Below, piece by piece: positions 10,557-22,633 of a DNA stretch of 64,000 nt. The number at the start of each line of letters is the position of its first letter. The first letter of the stretch is position 1. The stretch comes from Exophiala sp. HKRS030 (lineage: Eukaryota > Ascomycota > Eurotiomycetes > Chaetothyriales > Herpotrichiellaceae). The notes under the pieces are model-generated. The model made no database searches and was not told where the DNA came from. It saw only the letters and a program-made list of their open reading frames with translations. The DNA lies in NCBI GenBank assembly GCA_023897205.1, contig JAHWDD010000033.1, forward strand, positions 639,714 through 703,713, read 5' to 3'. Position numbers and translations under genes: made by a program.

Positions 10557-11347
10557 GATGAAAGAGGAGGTATGTCGTTGATTTATAGCTTTCGGAGTAA
10601 GAGTTGTTGAGTGAAAGTTGTTGAAGTACGAGTGGTTTGAGTGATAAATGTCTGGGTAAGAGTTGTTTGAGTGATAGTGAGAAATGTTTGGATTTGATAT
10701 CAAGAATGATAATGAATCTTTGGTGTGAAGAAGGCGGAAGGAGAAAAACGAAGCATTTGAGAATCTGATGAGAACTTATACTCTAGACGTAGGTCTACTC
10801 CTTCATGCTTATGAAAAAGTGTTGGGGCAGGAAATCCAAGACCATACTTCGTGATAGGAAAATGATAGAGACCCGATAGAAAGATCCATGAGCGGTAGTG
10901 AGGTTTGAGTGGTCAACCACGGTCGCTCCCAACACTGAGCCATAGAAGATCCCTCGTTGTGGGCTAGCATCGGCTCCTGAATTGCAGCCACGACCCTCAG
11001 CCAGCACTGTTTAATCGTCTGTTCTGCTAGCAAGCAGGTCCACAATGAACCCCTGCCAAAATAGGCAGCTCATGTTCTCATACGGATGGAGTGCTTCAGG
11101 ATCCAGATGCGGTGGCGCAGTATTCGTTTGTGATGACTTTGACTCATTCATCTTGTTCTGCGAAATATGATTGGCGACTGAAGTCTCTCCATCTGTAGTA
11201 CAATAAAAGCGAATTATGTGATGTCCTGATATGCCCCACCGTCAACCTAAATCCAACCGTGGTTTGAAAAGACTGTATCCCCATGTTCTCCATTGCTAAC
11301 AAGACTTTGCATCATAACAAGTCTGCCTGTACTTGATCAGAATCCAC
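10557..11347. other. Intergenic; repetitive leader next to the unknown gene
   Basis: The first 150 bases, in the orientation of the unknown gene, carry imperfect repeats of CACTCAAAC and AACAACTC. The rest has only short frames. Confidence 0.4.
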
Positions 11348-13119
11348 TCAAATTGCTCGAGGGAACTGCTCGATAACCGTCTGGTCGTCCTTGGGCCGGT
11401 CGAAGTATTGGGTAATTTCATCACCATCCCATTTGGCCGTGTACGTGGCCTGAAGCTCTCTTCGTGGCGGTGCCTGGAGGACATAATCCTTGACCCCCGG
11501 GGCGGGGAAGAATCGGTGGAGAGCTGTGAAGGTGAGGGCAGAGATGGCTGTCCCGACCAGAAAGCTAATGTAATATAGTCGAGTCCACCCGATAGGAACT
11601 TTGACATTCGTGTTGACTGCGGCAACAAAACCTGGCATGGATGGCCAGACGCCCATGACCCACTGTCAAGATCATCAGTCAGCAGAAAACAAAAGTGTGC
11701 GGGAGAAGAGCATGTACTTACCGCAACTGGAGCGCGCCAATTGATCCCATATGTGTACCAGTATATGCTTGTTTTGTCGCCGATGTACAAGTCGTCGACC
11801 TTGATCTTTTGCTGGTTTATAACATAATAAGAAGAGATCATGAGCCCAATCATGGGTCCGAGGAAGACAGAATAGCTAGACAAGACTTGAAGAAAGGTCG
11901 ATGCCGTCGCAAGTAGTTGCCAGGGGTTGACCACTGAAGAAACAAGTGCGGTGATATAAGCACCTCGTCGGATATTGATAAAAGTTGGGAATGTTGCCGC
12001 AAGATCAAAGCCACCAGACAGTGCATTTCCTGGAATGTTGATTCCCCACTGAGAGATGATCATGGCCACACCAGCGAAGAATCCAGCGGCTCGTGAGCGA
12101 GATCCCCCTTGATGCATCATCGCTATCATTAGATCGGGCAAGCTCCAGATTGGAGCACCGTAGCGTCTTTGTGTTGCTGCTGTGACTAGAATGCCTATCA
12201 CGGAACTGATGATAGAATAAGGGGCGGCGGCAGCGATCTGACCATACCATGCATTTCTAGGCTTTCGCGCAAATCGAGCATAGTCGGCCTGGTTGAGGAT
12301 ACCAGCCGAGATTCCTCCGATGGCACTGATGATCGCATAGCAGATAGACCAACCGATAGATCTGTCCTGAGTGTCTGGATCGCTGGTGATGATGCTGCCG
12401 AAGCCTTCCATAGTTGCAAGAGACCAAACCAGGACCACAAAAAAGAAGACGAAGATGCTAACAACGCCGACCCATAACAGCTTCTTCAACTTATGAGGCC
12501 GGATCCAGATCAACGGCAGCGAGATGACGGAAAAGATAACGTATGTCATAAAGGTTGCGGTGGTGAGACCAGTTGCGTGGATATGGTTTGGGATTCGTTC
12601 TTCCAAGTTCGGCCATATTGCCTCGAGGCAGACATAGACACAGCGCCCGCCAATCCAGGCTTGCACAGAGTACCAAACTAGGGACAAGAGGATTCTATTG
12701 TATATGACAAAAGAACTCCCATACATTCCCCAAACATATCGATTGAGCACCGGGAATCCTAGATGGTAATATGCACCTGGCAGAGAATTGAAGACGATGA
12801 AGCTCAAGGAAATGATGGCACCGACGACGATGGCAATAATCGCCTGCCACCACGTGAGACCCAAGGCAATCATCGAGCTCCCCACCATATATGTGGAGAT
12901 GTTGGTGTTTGTCAGGACCCCTAGTGGAACGTTGACTCAGTTTCAACATTAGACTCGGCCAAGACAGTCAGCATGCTCACATAGATTATGGAATGCCCAG
13001 AAATTCCACGTCCTCCGCTCCTTTTCAATCGGCTTGATATCGTTGTTGACCCATCGATTTGGGATGGTGCCGCCATCATGCGGTACTTCGAGTTTTTTGA
13101 TAAGCGCTTTCAAGGACAT
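11348..13119 (-). CDS. NCS1-family permease (uracil/allantoin/hydantoin transporter type)
   Basis: Exons 13119-12981, 12920-11722 and 11662-11348 with introns of 60 and 59 bases give 550 residues. The product is a twelve-helix nucleobase-cation-symport-1 (NCS1) protein: a short polar N-terminus (MSLKALIKKLEVP), the first helix region reading LTNTNISTYMVGSS, then continuous hydrophobic segments to about residue 510, including GGISAGILNQADYARF and ISQWGINIPGNA. Fungal members (Fur, FCY2, DAL4 types) import uracil, allantoin, uridine, purines or thiamine, and the bacterial member Mhp1 imports 5-substituted hydantoins. The substrate cannot be read from sequence alone, but the neighbour transcribed away from it is a hydantoinase/oxoprolinase-DUF917 protein. 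Plasma membrane. Exon phases all fit with no frameshift. Confidence 0.92.
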
Positions 13120-15275
13120 GATGCTTGAGGCTTACGGCGAGGAAACATCAGAGTATGGAGTAAAAACAAGCGTGAATAGTCCGAGGTGAAACGGAAATCA
13201 GTACGTAGATAAGTAGAAGGCTAGAGGCTGGAACGGAGCCTCGAGAACTCACAAACCCTCGTCCCTTGTCATTAAGTTGCTAGGGTCCTACCAGGAAGGT
13301 ATGAGAAAGACTCACGGAAAAGCGTATGGAAAGGACTTTGAGTAGAGACAATTACTTGCCAGTACTCACTACTAGCGATTAGCTACACAGTAGTCTGCGT
13401 GCTTCCCGTGGCCCCGGACCAAGGCTCTTCTGCCCTAAATAGGCATTCTGCTGACGCATCACATACTAAAGGCTGGGCAGAGCGTTGCAGGCTCGCGTGT
13501 TCACTGGTCAATAGTCGTAATGGGGGCTGAACGGTGTGAATGGCCACGAATGTACCTTGAACAGCACGACGGATAAGTGCCATGCACTGAGCGAACCTTG
13601 AAAATTACTGTGCATGCAATGCTCTCTAGTTAGCTCATTCCGCTTTCAGTGTATCCTTGTCGATCTCGAAGTCTCGAATGCTCAAATGCTGCCCACCCCG
13701 ACAGGGTCGAAGTATTCGGCAATTCTCAAAGCATACCTAGTGATGTAGCTATCTAGAGGCTATCTCAGTCTGAAGGTCGTCCTCCATGCAACCAGCTGCT
13801 TGTAGAATGATCAGGGTGACAGACCTAACACAGCCGAGGGCTAGATGACTCTGATAATGTGCAGGCCAACAAGTATTCGCATACCGCTTGTGAAGGATTT
13901 CAGTAGCGATTCGTTTGGTGTCAGGTGCTTTTTGTACGTACTGAACTATCGAAACGCAGGAGTTGGTCCCCGAACTAACCAGTTACATGATAGGTGGCAT
14001 GCCTGTGTAGGTTCGAAATACTTGTTCACTTGCCAGGATGGCCTACTCCCATTTCATCAGGTGGCTTGAAGCACAAGCACATGAAAGTCTCAGTGCATAG
14101 TTTATGCCTTGGTGGTTCAAATGTCACCACTCCTGCTCTTGATAGTTACTACTTACTTAGGTAACTATGATTCAGCAATTCCAGCCAAGTCCTAGGTTCT
14201 TGAGGCAGAACCAAACTGCATAGAGGTAGAGCTGCAATGTAACATTTGTACTCTTCGTATACCCTTTTCAGGCCCTGCGTCTCATTGCGCCAGGCGGCGT
14301 ACATGATACTTAAGACCTCCGTTCTTTTGCAAATTGATGGCTTTCATGCTTCCTTGCACCTTCCTGAACGCAGTCTGGAGCAATGCAATCCCTGCCTTCG
14401 ACGGCACCTCCCACTGCTTCCATCACAACGGCCAGCGAAATGCATCCGATCGCACCAGAGGAATGCCGATACTGACCGATTGGTTGTCTCACAGATGAAA
14501 TGACTTGCTCGCCTCGATCGCGCTATATTCATGATGTGCCGTGGCAACATACAAGTTGTCGAGCTCCGGCTCAATTTCCGGCCTGAAATGCTCAAAGTCT
14601 AGCAACTTGTGCTGATGCCTATATCAACACCTACCCATTTGGTTGTTCGTCAGTTTCAGCAACGAGCTACTATTATCCTAATCAGCTTTGCCCGAACGGA
14701 GGCAAAAGTGAGACTTTATTCCTCCAATCACGGGGAGATTTTGCCAGACGCATTCATTTTACATTTGCCGTCACCTATCTCAAGATCCCTATCTACTCCC
14801 TGAAGCCGGCCGAGAGGTCCACTGAATCACTGACTAAGTGGGTTTTGTCGCCGGATGTTACCTGTACGGACCGCTAAGGGTTTGTTTTGCTCGTTAACAG
14901 CGTTTTGTCACTTGCAATGAGTCTCTTCCATGCGGAGTTTCAAATCAATGTCTAAGATCTGTCATGCGCACAAATCCGCTTACTTCGGCCGACAACAGCG
15001 TCTACTTAGTGCTAATTGACAGCAATAGACCATGATTCTGATGCAACTAACAAAGGAGGAAACCACCCACAACGGAATCGTTCTGCGCCAAGCCGAACGC
15101 CTTCCAATTCCGGCCCAGGCGTATATAGATAGTCGTGCTACAGCATATCGCACGCAAACGATGAATTGAAGGTTCCCTAGTCATATGCGGCACTTTGGAA
15201 CCAAAGCTTGATGATCGACGCGCCAGAGTAGGATTCGTGAGGGATATCAGGTGCCATAGCTGCACTTTTGAGGAC
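13120..15275. promoter_or_regulatory. Divergent intergenic region, permease / hydantoinase
   Basis: A 2.2 kb gap between divergent genes, long for this window. A TATA-like TATATAG lies at 15122-15128, about 150 bases before the hydantoinase ATG. Only short frames are present. A small regulatory gene or decayed element cannot be excluded, but none is visible. Confidence 0.4.
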
Positions 15276-18200
15276 ATGTATCGGATCGGTGTCGACGTCG
15301 GCGGAACCAATACTGACGCAGCGGTCATCGATGTCGACAATACAGACACCCCGACGAGAGGAGTTCTGGCAACATGCAAGACATCGACTACATCAAATGT
15401 AACAGAAGGTATAAGCACGGCAATTGAGCAAGTTATCGAGAAAGCACAGGTTGACCGCAGCCGGATACTAAATGTTGCTATTGGAACCACTCATTTTGTC
15501 AATGCTGTTGTTGAAAATGATGCTCGAAGATTGAGCCGTGTAGCAGTCTTCCGACTTTGTGGCCCATATACAAGGAAGGTGTGTTTGAGAACTCCAGGAG
15601 CCTTCTATCCCATTCTTCCTGGATTCAGAGACAAGCAGCTGACACCGTCGAGATTCCTCCCTTTTCGGACTTTCCATACGCACTGAGAAACATCATCGAG
15701 GGACCCTCGTTCTATCTTGATGGCGGTCTCGAAATTGACGGACGTGAAATCGAACCGCTTGATCCTGAACAAGTCAAGCAAGCAGCTGCGGCCGTCGCCA
15801 AAGCAGGAGTATCTCACATCGCAATCGTCGGTGTCTTCTCGGCCCTCGACCATGCCGGTCTTCATGAGCAACGGTGCAAGAGTCTTGTGCAAGAATACCA
15901 ACCGCAGATCTCAGTTGTCTGTTCTCATTCTATCGGTGGCTTGGATTTCTTGCCCCGGGAGAATGCCACCATTCTCAACGCTTCGATACTTTCGTTTGCA
16001 AGGAAAACCGTAAATGGTTTTCGACAAGCCATGGCAAAGCTCCAGCTTGCAGCACCATTGTACCTTACACAGAATGATGGTACTCTACTTGATGCTTCCA
16101 TTGCCGCTGAACTACCCATCAAAACCTTTGCAAGCGGCCCTACGAATAGCTTGATGGGTGCGGCATACTTGCAAGGATTTGGCTACGGTGATACACGCAT
16201 GTCTGACTCACAAGTTCTTGTTGTCGATATCGGTGGCACCACGACAGATATCTGCGCCCTTCTACCGTCGGGATTCCCGCGCCAGGCTCCAAACTTCGTC
16301 GAAGTGGGGGGAATTCGAACTGCCTTTTCCATGCCAGAAGTCCTATCGGTCGGACTTGGTGGTGGAAGTAAAGTCAGGCAACTCGAAGGAGGTGATAGAG
16401 TCTCAGTAGGACCCGACTCCGTGGCACATCGTTTGACAACGGATGCGCTGGTGTTTGGAGGCGATGTTCTGACTTCGACCGATATCGTGGTCGCGTCCAA
16501 GGCAGCGAATATTGGAGACTCGTCCAAGGTAGCTCAGCTATCAGAACAACTTATAGAGAGTGCCAGACTCGACATCAGACGCCAAATCGAAAGGGCAATT
16601 GAGAACATGAAGGTGTCGGCTGCGCCAGTGACTGTCATCCTGGTAGGCGGCGGATCGGTGCTCGTCAGCGAGCCGTTGACGGGAGTCCAAGAGGTCCTTC
16701 GACCTCCCCATCATGACTCGGCTAATGCTGTCGGTGCGGCGATCGCCAAAGTCGCTGGCGAGGTGGACGTCATTGAGATTCTTGCTGAGGTACGAGAATC
16801 AGACGCCATTCAGAAAGTGACTAGAGCTGCAATTGAGGCTGCTATAGCGAATGGAGCCGATGAACGAGACGTCCAGATTGTTGATGTCAGGAAAATCCCT
16901 CTCCAATATGTTACCAACAAAGCAACCCGATTTGTCATCAAGGCTGTTGGCAGCCTGGCAGTGAGAGATCAACACCTAGAGACTTTCAACCTCCAACACA
17001 CAACCCATGCCGTCATGGACGAAGAAGTTGAAGTAGTGGAGACTGCAAAGGCCGAGATACTGGAAGTTGACGGAGGAAACTTGACCAAACCGGTACTGGG
17101 CATAAACCTATCGACATATCGTCCCGAGGTCAAGCACGGAGTCTGGACAATCTCACCGGTCGACATCGAACTAATTGCTTCAGGGGCCGGAATTTTGGGC
17201 ACAGGAGGCGGCGGGTCACCCTATCTTATGGCACTGTACACTCTCGATATTCTGCGCCGAGAAGGCAAGGGCAAGATCAGAGTAATCAAGCCAGAATCCT
17301 TGGGCGACGGCGATCTCTGTGTGTTTGGGTCAGGGTATGGTGCTCCGTCAGTGAGTAACGAGCGAGTTGGATCCGGGAGTGACATATTCTCGGCAATCGA
17401 CGCGCTGAATGGGATGCTGAACATCAACGATTTCCAGGGTATCGTCGCGGCTGAAATAGGTGGAGGGAATGGCGTTGTGACCTTCCCTACCAGTGCGAAG
17501 TTCGACAAACCTGTGGTGGACTGCGACTTGATGGGCCGAGCATATCCCACCATTGAACATGTTACAACCTATGTCTATGGTGCTCCTATCATGCCTGCCG
17601 TGATTGCAGACTGCAAGGGAAACACGGCTGTTGTATTGGTAAGTCAAGACCGGGCACAAATTTCACTCTTGACGGTGTCACCACTCCTCCCTGGCTCTTT
17701 TGAGGAGCAAGATACTCGCCGCGTACTGACGACGAAATAGAAAGCTGAGACAAGCAGTCGCCTCGAGAGGATGGTACGGAGCTTGTGCATCGAAATGGGA
17801 AACTCGGCAGCGGTGGCGACACCTCCTTTAAGAGGAGCGGATATTAAGAAATACAGCATTCCAAATACTGTTTCTCAATCCTGGTATCTCGGCCGAGCCG
17901 TTCGACTGGCGCGGCAGAACAAGACGGACCTGATTGAAGCGATCGTAAGTCAAGCTCCAACTCCCCTAAGAGGCTGAACTCTTGATATTCATTCCTTCAC
18001 AACTGCCAGAAATCTAACTACTGGACAGGCCGATATTACCCCGGTGACGCTACTATACAGCGGCAAGATCATCGATGTGACCCGCGACGTGTCCAAAGGC
18101 TACACCATGGGCCGGTGCGTACTGGCTCCACTGTCCGCGGATGAAGACGACGACCAATCTCCCAGTCACAGCGCGACATCATCAACACAAGGCCGCGAGA

Positions 18201-18610
18201 GTCGCAACCTGGTCATCCCGTTCCAAAACGAATACCTGTATGCCGCGTACCTCAAATCTGCAACGGACACCAGCACCAGCCCATCGGAAGAAGTTATCTC
18301 CTCCGTCCCAGATCTAATCTCGATCCTCGGCGTCGACGGAGAAGCCCTAGGCTCGCCAGACCTACGCTATGGACTTAAAGTCCGTGTCATCGGCATGCCG
18401 GCGCATCCGCTGTGGACAGACGATCCACGAGCGTTGAAGGTCGGAGGGCCTGAGTTCTTCAACTTGGGCTTCGAATTCAACAGGAGTGGCAGTCTGGGCA
18501 GCTATCGAAAGCCGAGGAGCGTCATTGATGAGTTTGGTGGTGGGTTCGAAGGAGGTGGTACGGTTGGTGAAGGTGGTGCTACAACCGGTCCTACCGACGA
18601 GTGCACCTGA
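15276..18610 (+). CDS. Hydantoinase/oxoprolinase-DUF917 fusion protein
   Basis: Exons 15276-15578, 15653-17638, 17741-17944 and 18029-18610 (introns of 74, 102 and 84 bases, each with a CTGAC/CTAAC-like branch) give 1024 residues. The start is the ATG of MYRIGVDVGGTNTDAA, an ASKHA-type phosphate-binding loop. Residues about 3-190 form the hydantoinase A N-terminal domain and about 210-530 the hydantoinase A domain (VVDIGGTTTDI; SVGLGGGSKV). From about residue 600 (LIASGAGILGTGGGGSPY) to the end is a DUF917 / S-methyl-thiohydantoin desulfurase-type domain. Family members hydrolyse cyclic amides such as hydantoins or 5-oxoproline with ATP, but many fungal ones are uncharacterised. Probably cytosolic. 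Divergent from an NCS1 permease, which suggests joint uptake and breakdown of a hydantoin-like nitrogen source. Confidence 0.92.
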
Positions 18611-19224
18611 ACACTGCCACTCTGAGCTTGGAGCCATATGGCAATCCAAAGACAGGGGTTTCAAGAACAATGCACCGGAAGTGGGGGATCGAGATAGAGG
18701 GAGGTAAGAATGTATGTGGAAGGGATACACGAGTCAGACGAGTGCATACAAGGGAGACGCTGCAAGTTGCACAAAGCGTTGCGTAGATTCATGCTGGTCT
18801 TGTTGACATTGCATAGCATCGTAATAAGAGCTTCTATCCTACTTCGAACACGTAAAGGTCTTTTCTCCGAGGACTGCTTCGACATTGGTAGATGTAGATT
18901 GGTTGATAGATCGTTGACTTATGCTCCAGCTGACTATGGCCACGCTGCCATGAGCTACGAGCAAAATCTTTGTGCCAGCCCAGAACTATTTGTCTTGCTG
19001 ACCAAACTAGTAGTATGATATATGGTACAAAGGTCACTCCAGCTCGGACCAAGAACATGGCTGGCTATGGCAAATTCCATGTGCCAAATGAAGCTAGATG
19101 AAGCTTTGAATCTCGTCATTCCTGTTACTCGTGTCGTATGGTACAAGCATAACTATTTCACAGCGTTGCGCGTCGTTGTATGTCAAAAGATCTCTGCATC
19201 CGTGAGGCGGGCTGATAGCCAATA
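18611..19224. other. Convergent 3' region
   Basis: Tail-to-tail gap between the hydantoinase and PTA1 genes; 3' untranslated regions expected. No repeats or RNA genes seen. Confidence 0.45.
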
Positions 19225-21729
19225 TCAGGTAGGGGCAACCACAGGTGGTCGGGCGTTTCTCTTTCGAGGGTCACTGACTAGTGGCGGTGGACTTGACACG
19301 GGTTGCTCTTTCGAAGTCACCAGAGTTTCATTTTTGTAACCATTTGTTGCAGTTCCGTTTTGACCGTTCAGTTGATCACCCGCGCAATCTGCAGGTCTCG
19401 GTGCGGTATTTATCTCCAGAAAGCCAGGCCTCCACTTCGTGAGAACCTTCGCGGCTGCTTTCTTAACTTGTTCATCTCCTTCATGCCAGATACTCTCCAT
19501 CGTATCCAGCACCACGCCTCGAGCAGGCGGGCGTAGCATCAATAGATATTGCATCGACAGAATACACATGGTGACGCGTTCGGGGTCTCTGGTCAGAGTC
19601 TTAATTCTGTCCAGAAGATCTCGGTCAATTGAAGGGATTTCGGACACGAATCGTATCAGAAGATTCTTGTCTCTTGCATCTAGATAAGGAAGTAGTCGAT
19701 CGATCACTTGGTTGACCCAACGGGAATAATTCGGTAGGCTCGCAAGTTCTGGATGAGCCTTTGCAGCAAGTTTATCTGCATACCACTCCTCAGTGAGCCA
19801 TGAAATGGCAAGGTTTAATCGTGGGCGGAAATCATCCATGATATACATGAACAACATCTGGCGAATACGGTTCGCAAGGGTTGAGGAGTCAAAATGTCTT
19901 AGTTCTTGCTTGACGGTAGGCGCCCCCTCACTGTCATCGATCAAAGCCTCGGCAAAGTCTTCCAGACCTGCTGGAGATCGTGTAGCAAGACGTACAAGCA
20001 TCGTAACCCAGGAGTCTCTATCATTTGTGCTTGCTGCTAAGCGATTGAAACCCATTTTCTGCTTGGCGCTTATTTGACCAGCGCTATCGAGAGACGCAAC
20101 GATCTGGTATAGATGAGATATGCTCTGCTCAGAAACCACGACAAGTTCATCGTTGGTCAGAGGCGGAGGTTTGGGCAGTTCAAAGGGGCCAAGGTCAAGA
20201 GCAGGTTGAGCAAGATGTTCCACAGCTTGCTCTGTTGCTGTCTCCGCGACAGGATCTCCACTAGAAACAAACTCTGGATCGTAATCATCGTCGTCATCGA
20301 TACCGGTTGGGCCAGCCATAGGAATATCCGGTATTGGAGTAGGTTGCTGAACTTTCTGCAAATGCGCATATCTGGCTCGAATGGCTTCAATAGCCAGATC
20401 AAGAGCATTCGAATCAACATACTGCAAAAGCACAGCTGTCACGTCACTAACGCTATCAGCAGGCAAGAGGGTGACATCAAATTGTTTGACATGGGGGTCT
20501 TCGGTGAGGGTAAAGAGGTGGGCGAAAGTATTTGGTGGCGGCGGCATGGGAGGAAAGCTGTGCACTCCGCTTATCAGCTTTTGTCTCTTGACTTCATCGA
20601 GTCCATCTGTAGGCTCTGCTGGACGTTTATGGGCGGTAGGATCGGCAAAAACGACGTTCCGAGATTGTTGTAGTCGCATAAGATATTGTTGGATCTTCTG
20701 TTCCATGGGATGATTCGGGGCGGCTCTCAGGACCCATCTTAACAATGCTCTCGTGGTTCTTTCCATGGACCTGATCATGACCATGATTTTGGGTGTCATC
20801 GGTGAGTTTCCTTGCTTCATTGGGTTGAACCCGAGTACAGCGGAGATGATCTTGCTGGATATGGGGGGCCGAGTTCGAATCAGAACCGCGAGACAGTTAA
20901 GAGTGGCATCGACAATGATGGGATCACTACCCTGGTTAGTCTTCTCTTCATGCGGAGGACCACGTTGTACGTACGTCGAATTCTCTTGAAAGACGCTAAG
21001 CAACCTATCCAGCAATGCAGATGCTTCAGCCTCGAGATTTGGTAATTGTAACACAGGGTGGTTCCGGGGTACGAGGGAAATGGAGGTCTCATTTTGGTCG
21101 GGTCGCTAGGCGAGGTCAGTTTGATAGTCGAAGGAAGTGAGGGAGGGTATGTACTGACTCGAGGGTCTGCAATTAAGCCAGGAGTTTCGACTTGTACCAC
21201 CTTTTGGACGAATTTTATGCAACAGATACGAATTGCAGAGGGGGCTGAGTCCATGCGCTTCAGGATATTCAACTTAATGGCACTGATATCTTGCCAAAGT
21301 GCCACTTCGTTCGGTCGTGCAACACTGAGCAAATTCGTTAGAGGCATAGTCGTTATCGACACTTGTCAAAGGCGCAACATCATTTACGTACATTCTTCGA
21401 AAGACTAGAGGATATAGACTTGCAGCTGCTTGAACTGCGCTCTTGACCACCGCAAGGTCCTCGGACGGATTGTCGAGAAAGGCCTTTAGTGTTGGAAGAA
21501 CCTCTGCCGACAGTTGCTCTTTCTGGGCGGCTGGAAGGGAAGGACTTGCAAAGGCTTCAGCGAGAAAATCTGCGCCCCATCGACGAACGTCGATCGAAGC
21601 AGCAGGACCGATGATAGGGATGATTCCAGGAAGGACCTGGTTGTAGACTTGAGGGTCTCCTAGGGCAAGTTTACGAGCTTGTTCAAGCTGAGGAATCATG
21701 TCCACAGCTGGAACTGTAGGCGCAGCCAT
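19225..21729 (-). CDS. PTA1: PTA1/symplekin, mRNA 3'-end processing scaffold
   Basis: Exons 21729-21392, 21324-21159 and 21105-19225 (introns of 67 and 53 bases) give 794 residues. The N-terminal part is the helical HEAT-like symplekin/Pta1 domain: residues about 113-168 contain ALWQDISAIKLNILKRMDSA and RICCIKFVQKVVQVETPG, followed after the second intron by ISLVPRNHPVLQLPNLEAEA. A nuclear-type linker (KRPAEPTDGLDEVKRQK) follows the HEAT region. PTA1 is a core scaffold of the cleavage and polyadenylation factor, linking poly(A) polymerase, nuclease and phosphatase modules. The size is close to yeast Pta1. A 39-base in-frame segment at 20932-20970 has all the marks of a very short intron (see findings); if spliced, the protein is 781 residues. 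Confidence 0.9.
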
Positions 21730-22633
21730 GGTGAAAGACTGAAGTGACTATTGACTGTTGTCCGGCCTTAGCACGATGAGCCGATGGGCAATGTCACTAA
21801 ACTACAGAAGAGCAGGCGTCCGTCGTCAAGAGTCTCGTGGTTGATGGTGCGAGGTAGGGTGTTCTGAATAGTCGGCATTTGTCGAGAATGCGAATTCGAT
21901 GGTTGATGAAGTAAAAGTTACAGCGTTGTTTCCATCTGAGTTGAAGAGGCACGCGGAGGAGAAAGGTGAGAATCAAACTGCGGAAAAGGCGTAGGAGCAG
22001 TTGCAACCGGTTTCAGTGCCGATGCGGAATGAGGCTGAAGTCGAATGTGTGAATTAAAGAATATGAAAGTGCGCAAAAGGGAGGAGCGATTCTTGAACGT
22101 TTCAGCACGAAGGAGCGATCAAGATTCCTGATGATGTCGACACGCACGCCGTGACAACAACCGGAAGGTGGCTGCATCACAGTAGCACTTACCTTTTTCG
22201 GTTAGCCGGAACGGAAATACCTACGGAATACAGTGGCATGAGGTACGGCAGGCACTGAACCAACGACAGAATACACATGGTCGAGGGGCCGATCAGGGAT
22301 TCCCCAGTTAAGCATGTCACTGTCCGGACTGCTGTTAGGCAGCCACTCCAGGTTCCTCGGTAGGCGCCTTAGGTCCTTTATTCCATCCTTGAGGCCTAAC
22401 CATGCCTGTGGTCTGATTTCCCGGCGGCAACATCACCCCAAAGCAATGCATTCTCACCCTTTTCGATCTTCTGATCAGACATGCTGAAAAAGGCACAAAT
22501 ACAAGCATGATGTTGTTGCGCCCGCGCAGTTGACTAAGCGGTCTCTCTTACAGATGTTTGCAGCTTAAACGGATCCTAATAGTAAATTTTGGATTGCTGG
22601 ATTATGTAGATGCCATCACCGAAGACGAACCCA
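21730..22633. other. Intergenic, PTA1 promoter and ABCG 3' side
   Basis: Two genes on the same strand flank this stretch. No recognised gene. It includes a run of unrelated short frames and no obvious repeat. Confidence 0.45.

Noticed and set aside
13120..15275. Search for a pathway regulator gene between permease and hydantoinase
   Set aside because: No zinc cluster, GATA finger or bZIP motif found in any frame.
18611..19224. Possible extra exons of the hydantoinase
   Set aside because: The protein already ends naturally at 18610 with full domains; frames beyond are short and lack acceptors.
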